A stretch of 64,000 nt of DNA. Source: JBBQWR01 sp038210495 (lineage in GTDB: Bacteria > Planctomycetota > Planctomycetia > Pirellulales > DATAWG01). Under the pieces are notes generated by a model. It was not told where the DNA came from, ran no database searches, and worked only from the letters and a program-made list of their open reading frames with translations. A program made the position numbers and the translations under genes. The stretch lies in NCBI GenBank assembly GCA_038210495.1, contig JBBQWR010000027.1:5813-69812 (forward strand). The letters run 5' to 3'. Positions 1-9,349 of the stretch are shown one piece after another; within the stretch, counting starts at the first letter, position 1, and the number at the start of each line of letters is the position of its first letter.

Positions 1-1555
1 TGAACGTCAACTCGTCGTGATGATACTTGCGGTGGATGGGATCGTGCTGCATGTAGCGGATCGTGTCGTTCATCCATCCCATGTTCCATTTCAGGCTGAA
101 CCCCAAGCCGCCGACATAGGTCGGCCGCGACACGCTCGGCCACGAGGTCGATTCCTCGGCGATCGTCAGCGTGCCCGGATACTCTTGGTGCGTGACGACA
201 TTGAATTCCTTGACGAACGAAATAGCGGCGAGGTTCTCGCGGCCGCCGTATTCGTTGGGAATCCACTCTCCCGGTTGCCGGCTGTAATCGAGATAGAGCA
301 TCGAAGCGACGGCGTCGACCCGCAGTCCGTCGATGTGATATTTGTCGAGCCAGAATAGGGCATTAGAGATCAAAAAATTACGGACTTCGTTTCGTCCGTA
401 ATTGAATATCTGCGTGCCCCAGTCGGGATGCTCGCCCTGCCGCGGGTCGGCATGCTCGTATAGGCAAGTGCCGTCGAAACGATATAGCCCATGAGCGTCG
501 CGGGGAAAATGGGCCGGCACCCAATCGATGAGCACGCCGATGCCTGCTTGATGCAGCGTGTCGATCATGTGCATCAGATCCTGCGGCGAGCCGTATCGGC
601 TCGTGGCCGCATAGTAGCCGACGGTTTGATACCCCCAACTGCCCGAAAACGGATGCTCGCTGACGGGCAGAAACTCCACATGCGTGAAGCCCATCTGCCG
701 GCAATAATCGATCAGCATCGGGCCGATTTCAGCGTATGTCAGCCAGCGACTGGGATCATCCCAGGAGCGGCGCCAACTGCCGAGATGCACCTCGTAGACC
801 GACATCGGCTTGTCGAGGCCATTGAACTGGGCGCGGTCGGCCATCCAGCCGTCGTCGTTCCATTCATAATCGTTGACGTCGACGACCTTCGAGGCGGTGC
901 GGGGCGGCACTTCGGCGCCGAATCCATAGGGATCGCATTTGTCGACTTCGTGCCCGCCATTCTTGACGCGAAATTTGTACAGCGTGCCCGCCGACAGACC
1001 AGGGATGAAAAGTTCCCAAATGCCGCTGATGTGTTTGCGCAGCGGATGCCGCCGCCCGTCCCAATTGTTGAAATCGCCGACGAGGCTGACGGAATTGGCA
1101 TTGGGCGCCCAAACGGCGAAATTCACGCCGGCAATGCCGTCGATGGTCCGCAACTGCGCGCCGAGCCGTTCGTAGCTCCGCCAATGCCGACCCTCGGAGA
1201 GCAGATGCAAGTCGTAGTCGGTCAGCAGCGGCGGGAAGGCATAGGGATCGTGCGTCGTGATGTGCTGCCCCTGTTGGTCGGCGGCTCGCAGCATGTAAGC
1301 TCCTGGGCTCGGTTTTTCAGGCATGGGACAAATGGCTTCGTACACTCCGGCCGGGTGGATTCGCCGCATCGGTCGGGAAACCGAATGCGCCGGATCGACG
1401 ACCCAGGCCTGCGTGGCGCCGGGTAGCAAGGCTCGTACCGCGATCGCCCGGCGACCGCAATCTTCGACCTCGTGCGGTCCAAGAATCTCAAACGGATTCT
1501 CGTGGCGACCTTCGACCAGTGCCCCTAGTTTATCTAACGTAACGGAAGTCCGCAC
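1..1555 (-). CDS. glgB: 1,4-alpha-glucan branching enzyme, C-terminus beyond window
   Basis: This enzyme makes the alpha-1,6 branches of glycogen in the cytoplasm. About 518 residues are present; the family is usually 620-730 aa, so the C-terminal beta domain lies beyond base 1. The N-terminus carries the GlgB hallmark NPFEILGPHEV. Further in are the GH13 motifs GLRVDAVASMLYLDY, with the nucleophile Asp near residue 414, and LTIAEESTSWP, with the catalytic Glu near 467. The start is a GTG at 1555, preceded by AAGGAG at good spacing. It lies 162 bp downstream of the RNase H-like gene on the same strand, so the two could be co-transcribed. No other glg gene is visible in the window. Family assignment is very secure. 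Confidence 0.96.
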   Translation of the reverse strand, partial: MRTSVTLDKLGALVEGRHENPFEILGPHEVEDCGRRAIAVRALLPGATQAWVVDPAHSVSRPMRRIHPAGVYEAICPMPEKPSPGAYMLRAADQQGQHITTHDPYAFPPLLTDYDLHLLSEGRHWRSYERLGAQLRTIDGIAGVNFAVWAPNANSVSLVGDFNNWDGRRHPLRKHISGIWELFIPGLSAGTLYKFRVKNGGHEVDKCDPYGFGAEVPPRTASKVVDVNDYEWNDDGWMADRAQFNGLDKPMSVYEVHLGSWRRSWDDPSRWLTYAEIGPMLIDYCRQMGFTHVEFLPVSEHPFSGSWGYQTVGYYAATSRYGSPQDLMHMIDTLHQAGIGVLIDWVPAHFPRDAHGLYRFDGTCLYEHADPRQGEHPDWGTQIFNYGRNEVRNFLISNALFWLDKYHIDGLRVDAVASMLYLDYSRQPGEWIPNEYGGRENLAAISFVKEFNVVTHQEYPGTLTIAEESTSWPSVSRPTYVGGLGFSLKWNMGWMNDTIRYMQHDPIHRKYHHDELTF

Positions 1556-1717
1556 GGGCAAAGCTCCTTCTTTTTCTCGTCTAACACGACTCCAGGCGTC
1601 GTGATATTCCATCGGGATTTGTGATTCGGCTAGGACTGACTTGACTGTGCCGAGAGCGATTGGAGTATTGCGATCCCGTAGAGACTCGTGAGGCGCTCAA
1701 CGCGCTGATCGCGGCGC

Positions 1718-2509
1718 TCAATCGAGCCAAGGGGCTCGCACGAGCGGCGCCGCCAGTTGTCGGAATTTTATCCATGCTGCCGAAAGCCAATCGCTTATTT
1801 TTCGTCGCAATCGAAGAGAGTTAAGACGGCCGCCGCGAGGTTGGAAACGCCAGACGATCGCGGGGTGGGAACTTATTCGTCGGGCGCCATTGCTGGATCG
1901 TTCAGCAGGGCCGCCCATGTGTTGGCTAAAAGAAACATTGCTGGGCGAGCCAGCCGTGGCGCCCGGAACGGTTGTGACAGTCGAGTGTGTTGGCGCTGGA
2001 TCGGCCGGTTGAGGCTGCGCCGCGTCAGGCCGATGGCCTGACCGACGCGGGGCGACCAGTGGCGTCGCGACCATTCGCGTCCGTTCGGGAGAAGACGATG
2101 AGTGCTCGTCGTCAATCCGCCACTGACGGCACTCGACATTGTGGATTTCGAGCGCCCGATCGATGCGCTGCCAGAGGTCCCGATTTTTGACGGGGGCCAT
2201 CGCTCCGTGGTGCTCCCACTGCCAGTCGTTTTCTCGCCAATCGTTGAGGCCGTTGGCGATTCCGCGAGCGACATAACGGCTCGGCGTGAGCAGCGTGACG
2301 CGCGACGGCTGTTCCAGGGCTTCGAGGCCGCGGACGACGGCCAACAGTTCGAGCCGCTCGCCGCGTATTTGCGGCTCGCTATCGGCGACCTCGATTTTCG
2401 AGGCGCCGCCGATCGCTTCGAGCACGAAACGCCACTCGCCGGACTGGCCCGCCGTAGCGGCCGGCTCGGAGGCCGAGAAGAGCAGAAAATGCGGCGCGGG
2501 CACGCTCAT
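1718..2509 (-). CDS. RNase HI-like fold protein with degenerate active site
   Basis: The first ~130 residues fit the RNase H fold: strand FLLFSASEP, then GEWRFVLEAIGG, then the helix RLELLAVVRGLEAL and the stretch LTPSRYVARGI. In true RNase HI the first strand carries DGS and the fourth reads DSxYV; here they read SASEP and TPSRYV, so two of the four catalytic acids are missing. The Glu of the ELLAV helix remains. The C-terminal ~130 residues are Arg/Pro/Ser-rich and look disordered. I chose the ATG at 2509 because the domain starts right after it; the frame stays open to an ATG at 2653, so a longer form is possible. A dispersed palindrome (2024-2042) lies inside the tail. It probably binds nucleic acid or is vestigial, but no function can be given. 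Confidence 0.6.
   Translation of the reverse strand: MSVPAPHFLLFSASEPAATAGQSGEWRFVLEAIGGASKIEVADSEPQIRGERLELLAVVRGLEALEQPSRVTLLTPSRYVARGIANGLNDWRENDWQWEHHGAMAPVKNRDLWQRIDRALEIHNVECRQWRIDDEHSSSSPERTRMVATPLVAPRRSGHRPDAAQPQPADPAPTHSTVTTVPGATAGSPSNVSFSQHMGGPAERSSNGARRISSHPAIVWRFQPRGGRLNSLRLRRKISDWLSAAWIKFRQLAAPLVRAPWLD
2024..2042. repeat. GTCAGGCC-NNN-GGCCTGAC palindrome inside coding sequence
   Basis: A perfect 8-bp inverted repeat with a 3-base spacer sits inside the C-terminal tail of the RNase H-like gene. The same arms occur at 49811-49829, at the end of the HTH lipoprotein gene, and a longer relative occurs around xerC. It therefore belongs to a dispersed repeat family. Confidence 0.7.
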
Positions 2510-2788
2510 CGCAAGGACCGAGAATTGGGCGGGGAGGAAAACGAACGTCAAACGCGCTCCGCCATTCGGGGCGGGCGGCGTCCTTGCCCATGCGCTCGTG
2601 TGGGTGGTCAATTCGTGCGGTTCAGGCGCCGCCGAGTGACCCACCGTTTTCACTCATCGACAAGGCCGCCGTAGCTTCACTACCTTAACCGCGACGTTCG
2701 GCGCTGTTCGTCGATCCCGGCGCGCGGTAAATTCGGCGAGTGACGAATATGCGATGCGCTCGAACGGCGATCCTACGGAATCCGGACA

Positions 2789-3460
2789 TTGGATAATTTC
2801 AAGCTCGCCGAATTGCGACGCCGGTATCACGTCGTGACGACGCAATTCGAGTTCGCGGGCCACTCGATCGAGCTCTATCGGCCGCGCAGCGCCGACGAAC
2901 TGATTTGCGACGACGATTTCAATCGCGATGAACGGCTGCCTTATTGGGCGGAGATTTGGCCTAGCGCCGTCGCGCTTGCCCGCCGTTTGGAAAACGAGGA
3001 CGCCGGTGGAAAGCAACTGCTCGAACTGGGCTGCGGTTCGGGACTGGTGACGACCGTTGCCGCCAAACTCGGATTTTCCGTCACCGCGACGGACTACTAT
3101 CCTGAGGCACTGGAGTTCGCCGAGTTTAACGCCTGTCACAACGGTTGCTCATTGGCGGCGACCCGCGTGATCGATTGGCGCGAGTTGCCGGCCGATCTGG
3201 GCGCGTTCGATTGGGTCGTCGCGGCCGATGTGCTTTATGAACGAGCGTATGCGGAATTGATCGCGGCCGCGTTTGCGGCGACGCTCAAGCCCAATGGGCG
3301 CGGCGTCGTGACCGATCCACAGCGACCGAAAGCCGCTGTATTTCCCGACTTTTGTCGGCAGCGCCAACTCGCGGTTGCCAAGGGAGGTGGAGAATCATTC
3401 GAATGCGGCCAGCAGCGACAAGCGGTCGACATTTACGAAATTCATCGAATACCCGGATGA
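2789..3460 (+). CDS. Class I SAM-dependent methyltransferase (Methyltransf_16-like)
   Basis: A 223-aa protein with a Rossmann methyltransferase core. Motif I is LELGCGSG at 78-85, the acidic residue after strand 2 is in TATDYYPEAL (Asp102), and motif IV is VVAADVLYE at 143-151. The upstream block LPYWAEIWPSAVALARRL is typical of the METTL21/ETFB-lysine methyltransferase branch, so the target may be a protein lysine; this is inferred from the family only. The only usable start in frame before the domain is the TTG at 2789; nearby ATGs at 2749 and 2754 are out of frame. It is divergent from the RNase H-like gene. Confidence 0.82.
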   Translation: MDNFKLAELRRRYHVVTTQFEFAGHSIELYRPRSADELICDDDFNRDERLPYWAEIWPSAVALARRLENEDAGGKQLLELGCGSGLVTTVAAKLGFSVTATDYYPEALEFAEFNACHNGCSLAATRVIDWRELPADLGAFDWVVAADVLYERAYAELIAAAFAATLKPNGRGVVTDPQRPKAAVFPDFCRQRQLAVAKGGGESFECGQQRQAVDIYEIHRIPG

Positions 3461-3726
3461 AAACTAGTCATGCCGTCACAATCGACGGCGACCGACGCAA
3501 TGTACGGCAGACGTAAATTCAAAGGCAACGGCGCCGCCCCCCATACTGGCGCCATTTTGACGAATATCTAATCTCCCTGCTCGCGTTTGGTTGCGTAGCC
3601 CAATCCGTCCGGCTTATGATGAATGCCTTGCCGCGCCGGGCGACCACCAGTGCCTCGCGCCTAACTCGCCATCACGCCCGATTGACGACCTCGCCTGGAC
3701 CGTTCGGGCACGAAAAAGGATGCTCC

Positions 3727-4281
3727 GTGTCGGACGACCACGTGCTCATCGAAGCGGCTCAGCACGGCAATCGGGCCGCGTTCGAGGCGATCATTCAGCG
3801 CCATCAGGCGGCCATCTATGGCTACCTGCGTTCGCGACTGCTGGTGCCGGCGGACGCCGAGGACCTGTGCCAAGAGGTGTTTCTCCGCTCCTATACGGCC
3901 CATGCGCACTTCGACAGCCCGGTGATGGTTCGTCCGTGGCTGATCGGCATCGCGCGAAATCTGCTCCGAGAGCGAATCCGCAAGCTGAGGCGCCGCCGCG
4001 AGGTTGTGTGGACGGAGCTATGCCTGGAGCTCGAAACCCTGCTGCCGGCCGGCGAGGATCAATTCGACTCGGCCGTGGAGTTGTTGCCGGACTGCCTCGA
4101 CTCGCTGGGCCCCACGGCCCGCGAGGCGCTGGATATGCATTACCGCGGCTGCCTGCGGTTGTCGGACATCGGCAGCCGCTTGCACCGTAGCCAAGGCGCC
4201 GTGAAGCTGCTGATGTTCCGAGCCCGACAGGCTCTACGTCTTTGTCTCACCGGAAAACTGCAAAGCGGATCTCATGACTGA
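3727..4281 (+). CDS. ECF-type RNA polymerase sigma factor
   Basis: A 184-aa sigma factor with regions 2 and 4 only. Region 2 spans about residues 12-85 and contains DAEDLCQEVFLR and RPWLIGIARNLLRERIR. Region 4 spans about 120-175 with an HTH around LRLSDIGSRLHRSQGAVK. The start is the GTG at 3727, preceded by AAAAGGA; the frame extends upstream to 3616, but that part reads as low-quality sequence. Its last 8 bases overlap the start of the 1610-aa membrane protein, which implies translational coupling. That partner has a short cytoplasmic N-terminus followed by one membrane span, as expected for a membrane anti-sigma partner. The regulatory link is inference. Confidence 0.9.
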   Translation: MSDDHVLIEAAQHGNRAAFEAIIQRHQAAIYGYLRSRLLVPADAEDLCQEVFLRSYTAHAHFDSPVMVRPWLIGIARNLLRERIRKLRRRREVVWTELCLELETLLPAGEDQFDSAVELLPDCLDSLGPTAREALDMHYRGCLRLSDIGSRLHRSQGAVKLLMFRARQALRLCLTGKLQSGSHD

Positions 4282-7200
4282 CAAAGAACTCATCGCCTTG
4301 GTCGAATCGAAACTGCCGCAAGAGTTGACGCTCGATGAGATCGAGCTCATCCGGCAGCGGATGCGCACGTCGGCCACGGTCCGCGAGGCGCTCTCGGCGC
4401 AGCTCAAGCTCGATCAGTATCTGGCCGGCGTCATCGGCAAGGTCGAGCTATCGGCCGAGCGGGTGTTCGCGGGGGGCGCAAGCGGACGGCGTCGGACGAG
4501 CGTGTTCGCGTGGATGGGCTGGACGGTCTGCCTGCTGCTGGTGGGTTTTGTCGTCGCAATGCTGGCGTGGCCCATGCTCGCGCCTCCTTTCGGTCGAGAT
4601 CGCGATCGGGATACGGCCGCCGCTGGTGGCGCCTTTCCCAAAGCGGGAATCGAAGGCGCCGTGGCTGGGTCCGTGACCGATCAACCGGCGGACGGAAGCA
4701 ATGGCGATCCCAATCAGAAACCTGGACCTGGCGAAGTCGCCGTGCAAGGCGCGCCACGAAGGACCGATCCGGCGGTGGGTCCAGTCGGCTTCAATCCCAA
4801 TGGCCAAGCCGCGGGCGCCATCAAAGTGACGGGCAATCGTATCGAGCTCGCGGCGTCCGCGTCGACGCACTCGAAAAATTGCCTCGTGGATCGCGATTCA
4901 TGGGGAGCCAAAATCGAGGGTAACAGCGGCGTGCTGCATTCGACCGGCAAGAAGGCGTCGGTGAGTTACGAATTTCCCGCCACGCTCGGCGGGATGTACC
5001 GGCTCGATCTGAAGTACGCGGCCGCCGAAAGTTGCCCCGTGCGATTGACCATCAATGGCGTGAATGTCAAAGAAATCGCCGCCGCCGAGGTAACGGGCAG
5101 TTGGTTCGCCGACGGTCAGCGCGAGTTTCGCGAAGGATCGTTTCCGCTCAAGGCCGGTCTCAACAAACTGCGGATCGAAGCCAAAGGGCAATTGCCGCAC
5201 CTCAGCCGGCTCACGCTGACGCTCGATCAGCCGGCAGTCGCCGTGGCGCCGAAAAATCCGATTCTCCCGTGGCGAACGGAAAGCCAACTCGGTGGTCCGC
5301 CCCGGCCGATGGATGAGATCGCCTACGACGGATTCGACAGCATCGTATCTCCGCCGTCGCAGGACGACGCCAAGCGTTGGTTTACGCCCGTGCAAGGCAA
5401 CGTGTCGCAGCGAGATTACAACGGCATGCGACTTCCGGTCTTGGACGGAGTGAATCGATTCAATCCGCTGATGGCTGAGGACTCGGTCCTGCGGCTCTCG
5501 TTTTTCGAGAACCAATGGCTAACGCTGCATTTCTGGCGCGGCAAGACCGGACTGACCCTGCGGATGCAACCGGATAAAGGCACGCTCGTGGCCTATCAGG
5601 TCAACCGACAGGCCAACCCCAATCAGCCCCTGCGGGTTTTGGCGGGCACGGACCAGGACCGGAACCACCGGACGAATCCCTCGCAGATGCCGGCCCGGTT
5701 TGATATCCGCTTTCACAAGGGACTGCTGCTAATTAGCCGGGGCGAGGTCGAATTGATGCGAGTGCCCTATGAGGGAATGCCTGACGAAGTGATTTTCGAC
5801 GGGCATTGTTTGATTCGCGGTCTGGGCCTGGTGCGGACGTCGAGCGAGCCGTTGGCGGAAGCGGCAGCGAAGCCGATCGCCCGGGATTTTGCTCGCCCGG
5901 CCGAACTCGTTTGGAATTCCGAACTGCCGAAAGAAATTGAGATGGCGAAATTGCCCGACGGCGCGATCGAGCTGAAATCTCAGCAGTCGGCTCGGCCGGG
6001 CTGGATCTCCTTTTCGCTGCCGGACGGCGGCCTCGGGCTGCGAGAATTGATTGTCGAGGTCGATGATGTTTCGCCCGGGTCGCACATCGGCCTGGGCAAA
6101 GGCCGTGGCGAGCCCAAATACACGGTCGGGTTCTTCAAAGACAACAACACGGGCAGTTTGTCGTTCCGGCCGAGCAACTACGGCGATGCCTCGATGGATT
6201 GCGGCGTCGATTACAACGGCGCCCGGACTTCGGGCTACGCCGCCAAACATCAATGGCTGAAATTCATCGGCGGCGCCGGGCTAAAATGTTCGACCAGCAT
6301 CGACGGCGTTCACTGGACTCCCTGGCTGACGCCCATCGACAATGTCGAAGCCCCGCTGACTCATGTGTCGATGTGGCTGGCGCAAGGCGGACAGCCGCGC
6401 GGTATGAAGCTTCGCCGCATCACGCTGCGGAAGTTGGAGACGATCGATTCACTGGCAGGGCCTGAGTTGTTGGCAAAGGCGCCGACGATTAGTCCCGGCG
6501 ACTTCAATGTTTGGAACAACGAAGTCACCCGCCTGCAGCCACCCGGCACGGCGAAGAGCGCCTGGCGCCGCGCGTGTGCGATCAAGACGATCGCGGCCGG
6601 AGGCAACACCGATCAAGTCCGCCGCATCATCGACCAACTGCTCGATGAAGTCATGGCTGCCGCCAGGCCGGTAGACGAGCAACTAGCCAGGCTCGACGAG
6701 TTTGCCCTGCTGACGAACTTCGCGCACGACCCCAACGGAGCGACAAATTTCCTCGAGCGTTATGCCGAATTGGCCGAGCAATCCTGGGGCGAAGGGAATC
6801 AGCGCCCGTGGTCGACGATTGTCCCCACGATCGCCAAGAGTCCAGTTTGGTGCGAGCCCGCTTATGGCGTCAAGCTAGACCGGCTTCAGCGAGCCGAACT
6901 TCTTGCCTCGATCTACGCCGGCAAGGTGCGCGATACGCAACGAACGCTCGCGGCCCTGCGACTGAGCAATGTTCAAGACCCGATTTTGAATTTCGCGGGC
7001 GATTGGCTCACGCGCCAGGGCGAAACGGACATCGCCGTCGAGCGGCCAAGGTCTCGCGGCGCCCGTCCGCACCCGCTGGTCGAAGAGCTCAACAAAGAGG
7101 GTTTCAATCTGCTTGGCGATTTTTTCGCGGCGCTGGAGAGCAAAGCCTATCGCGACGCCTGCCAGTTGGTCACATCGACCGACACGACGGATACGCTCGG

Positions 7201-9106
7201 GCTCTGGCCCGACCCGCGCGATCCACAGCTTCTGGTTTCGGTCAACGGCGCGATCGATCTAGCGATGAAGAATGACGTAGATCTGCGTAAAACGATGCTC
7301 CAAGAATTCGGCCCGCTGGGCATGTTGCAAGTAAAGCAGGCGATCGGCGAGGCCGACAGCCCGGGGGTCGCGGCCGTTGTCGCGCGATTCCGCGGCACGG
7401 AAGCGGCCGCGATGGCCTGCGTTTGGCTCGGCGATCGGGCGATGTCGACCGGCGATTTCGCCAAAGCGCGCGGCTACTATCGCCAAGCCCGCGGCATCGG
7501 TGGCTCAAATAGCGGCGCCTCGGTCGCTGCCCGCGATCGATTGGCCGCCGCCATGATGGGGCAAGACTCCGGTTCCCCCGCGCAGGCCAACGTCAACATG
7601 GGGGATGTGCAGATCGGGGCAAAGGAATTTGAAGCTCTCGTGGCCGAAATGGTTCGCGTGCATGGAGGGCCCGGCGCCGCGATCGGTGCGGCAGTCCCCC
7701 TCAGTCCGATCCTGGCGCCGGCGCCGACCGGTTTTGAATTGCGTGAAATCGGTCGATTGGACGGTGAACTGGGAGATAACCCCGGCGACTGGAATCCGAC
7801 CATTCCACAACACGATCAGCGGACGACGTTCATCACGCCCGAGCGCGATAACACCCGATTTGTCGTTCCGGACTTTCGCGGCGAACCGATGTTTCGCCAG
7901 CTCGATTGGGCGGCCCGGCAGATCGCCACGGCTGGCGACGGGGATTGGCTGTTCGTGAGCAATCGCTTCCAGGTTGCAGCCTACAGCCTAAAGGACGGCG
8001 CTCGCAAATGGCAGACTGGCGTGGGCGGCGAGCACGCCCACACGCACGATTGGTCGCTGACGGCCATGCGGCCAGTCGTCGTCGGCAAACGGCTCTATGT
8101 GCGGCGCTTGATCCGCCGTGACAACGACTCGGCGCCCGAACTGGCGGCGCTCGACAAGGAGAATGGCCAAGTCGCGTGGCGCACTCGGCCGGGGCTGAAG
8201 GTCGTGTCCGATCCGCTTTGGACTCCGCAAGGCCTTGTCGCCCTCACCATGTCGCGCGCCGATCAGCAGAGCAATCTCTATCTGTCGACGTTCAATCCGT
8301 CGGATGGCGTGGTCGTCGCGCAGGAGCGACTGGCGACGCTGCGCGAAACGTGGTGGCAACAGCGGACGTGCCAGCTATCGACGGCCGGCGGCAATCTGAT
8401 CGCCGTGTTCGGCGGCGCCGTGTTGTGCTGCGACCCGAGCGGCAAGACGCGATGGGTCCGCCGGCAAGAGTGGATCGCGCCGCAAGAAGATCCGGATTGG
8501 GCGCGGCAGTATCAGCAGCCCGTCATTGCCTGGAAGGATCGCTTGCTCGTCGCGCAACCGGGCGTGGCTTGCGTCGAGTGCATCGACGCGGACAGCGGCG
8601 CCCTCGTCTGGCGGAAACTCATACCCGGTCTGCGCCGCATGAGCGGCATGGTGGACGATCGGTTGATCGTCGAGTCGCAGACGGGCCTCATGGCTCTTTC
8701 GGCCGACAAGGGCCAGTCGCTCTGGCGCCACTTGGCCGGCGATCTGCTGGATGCTCAGCTTTGCGGTGGGCCCGGTGGTATTCTATATGCTCGCCGGGAA
8801 AAGGCGCCGGATAGTGCCCTCCGGCCAGTGCTCGTATGGCTCGATCCGCAAACCGGCCGGCCCCGGGCCACCTTCGCGCTCGAACCGCTCAAGCATGCGT
8901 TTCCGGTGTTTGGTCCTTTCGCGTCAGGGCAAAATCGGCTCTTCGCAATAGCCGGCGGCGGCGAAAACGAAGCCGCGCGGTCGGTCTACGAGCTCGTTCC
9001 CAAGGGCGCCGCCAATATGGTTCGGCTGCCGGGCAATCAAGCCACTCGTTCCAATGCCGCTGCTTCGCCCAACGCCGTGAAATTAGCGGTAAGCAGCGGG
9101 AATTAA
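4274..9106 (+). CDS. Large membrane protein: short cytoplasmic N-domain, TM, DUF1583-like region, PQQ propeller
   Basis: A 1610-aa protein. Residues 1-73 are a helical cytoplasmic domain (TDKELIALVESKLPQELT...), followed by one membrane span at about 75-98 (WTVCLLLVGFVVAMLAWPML). The outer part contains a carbohydrate-binding-like beta domain at about 180-320, a region resembling the planctomycete DUF1581/DUF1583 families at about 330-1000 (for example DFNVWNNEVTRLQPPGT), then a C-terminal beta-propeller from about 1180 to 1600. The propeller has several PQQ/quinoprotein-type blades (AYSLKDGARKWQTG, CIDADSGALVWRK, ALSADKGQSLWRH). The start overlaps the sigma factor stop. The likely role is an envelope sensor or anti-sigma-linked protein. 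The domain names are from memory and the role is inferred. Confidence 0.85.
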   Translation: MTDKELIALVESKLPQELTLDEIELIRQRMRTSATVREALSAQLKLDQYLAGVIGKVELSAERVFAGGASGRRRTSVFAWMGWTVCLLLVGFVVAMLAWPMLAPPFGRDRDRDTAAAGGAFPKAGIEGAVAGSVTDQPADGSNGDPNQKPGPGEVAVQGAPRRTDPAVGPVGFNPNGQAAGAIKVTGNRIELAASASTHSKNCLVDRDSWGAKIEGNSGVLHSTGKKASVSYEFPATLGGMYRLDLKYAAAESCPVRLTINGVNVKEIAAAEVTGSWFADGQREFREGSFPLKAGLNKLRIEAKGQLPHLSRLTLTLDQPAVAVAPKNPILPWRTESQLGGPPRPMDEIAYDGFDSIVSPPSQDDAKRWFTPVQGNVSQRDYNGMRLPVLDGVNRFNPLMAEDSVLRLSFFENQWLTLHFWRGKTGLTLRMQPDKGTLVAYQVNRQANPNQPLRVLAGTDQDRNHRTNPSQMPARFDIRFHKGLLLISRGEVELMRVPYEGMPDEVIFDGHCLIRGLGLVRTSSEPLAEAAAKPIARDFARPAELVWNSELPKEIEMAKLPDGAIELKSQQSARPGWISFSLPDGGLGLRELIVEVDDVSPGSHIGLGKGRGEPKYTVGFFKDNNTGSLSFRPSNYGDASMDCGVDYNGARTSGYAAKHQWLKFIGGAGLKCSTSIDGVHWTPWLTPIDNVEAPLTHVSMWLAQGGQPRGMKLRRITLRKLETIDSLAGPELLAKAPTISPGDFNVWNNEVTRLQPPGTAKSAWRRACAIKTIAAGGNTDQVRRIIDQLLDEVMAAARPVDEQLARLDEFALLTNFAHDPNGATNFLERYAELAEQSWGEGNQRPWSTIVPTIAKSPVWCEPAYGVKLDRLQRAELLASIYAGKVRDTQRTLAALRLSNVQDPILNFAGDWLTRQGETDIAVERPRSRGARPHPLVEELNKEGFNLLGDFFAALESKAYRDACQLVTSTDTTDTLGLWPDPRDPQLLVSVNGAIDLAMKNDVDLRKTMLQEFGPLGMLQVKQAIGEADSPGVAAVVARFRGTEAAAMACVWLGDRAMSTGDFAKARGYYRQARGIGGSNSGASVAARDRLAAAMMGQDSGSPAQANVNMGDVQIGAKEFEALVAEMVRVHGGPGAAIGAAVPLSPILAPAPTGFELREIGRLDGELGDNPGDWNPTIPQHDQRTTFITPERDNTRFVVPDFRGEPMFRQLDWAARQIATAGDGDWLFVSNRFQVAAYSLKDGARKWQTGVGGEHAHTHDWSLTAMRPVVVGKRLYVRRLIRRDNDSAPELAALDKENGQVAWRTRPGLKVVSDPLWTPQGLVALTMSRADQQSNLYLSTFNPSDGVVVAQERLATLRETWWQQRTCQLSTAGGNLIAVFGGAVLCCDPSGKTRWVRRQEWIAPQEDPDWARQYQQPVIAWKDRLLVAQPGVACVECIDADSGALVWRKLIPGLRRMSGMVDDRLIVESQTGLMALSADKGQSLWRHLAGDLLDAQLCGGPGGILYARREKAPDSALRPVLVWLDPQTGRPRATFALEPLKHAFPVFGPFASGQNRLFAIAGGGENEAARSVYELVPKGAANMVRLPGNQATRSNAAASPNAVKLAVSSGN

Positions 9107-9119
9107 AGCAAGTGCCGTC

Positions 9120-9184
9120 AGAGCTTCGCACGAAGTAAGCGAATCTAATCGACGACCCCTCGCGCTTACTTCGTGCGCGGCTCT
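9120..9184. repeat. Inverted repeat, GCGCACGAAGTAAGCG family (copy 1)
   Basis: Two 22-base arms, 9120-9141 and 9163-9184, are inverted copies with two mismatches; the central 15 bases match exactly. The loop is 21 bases. It lies 14 bp after the stop of the DUF1583-like gene and could fold as a terminator-type hairpin in RNA, though no T-run follows. A second copy of the same arms occurs at 41525-41610. Confidence 0.8.
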
Positions 9185-9349
9185 AGCGGCCCCTGGCCGA
9201 AGCAATTTGAACTTTTTTTCCAGGATTTTGCGTAACTTTCCCCTCCCGTTAATCATATTAAGAATGCCACTCCCTGGCGCGGCTGTTCGGCCGACTCGAC
9301 GAAAATCGGGCAGTGACGAAAATCGCATAGTGACGAAAATCGCACAGAG

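Noticed and set aside
491..1426. Long plus-strand open frame opposite glgB
   Set aside because: It is antisense to a clear GlgB sequence and has no recognisable motif; long antisense frames arise from the GC-rich codon pattern.
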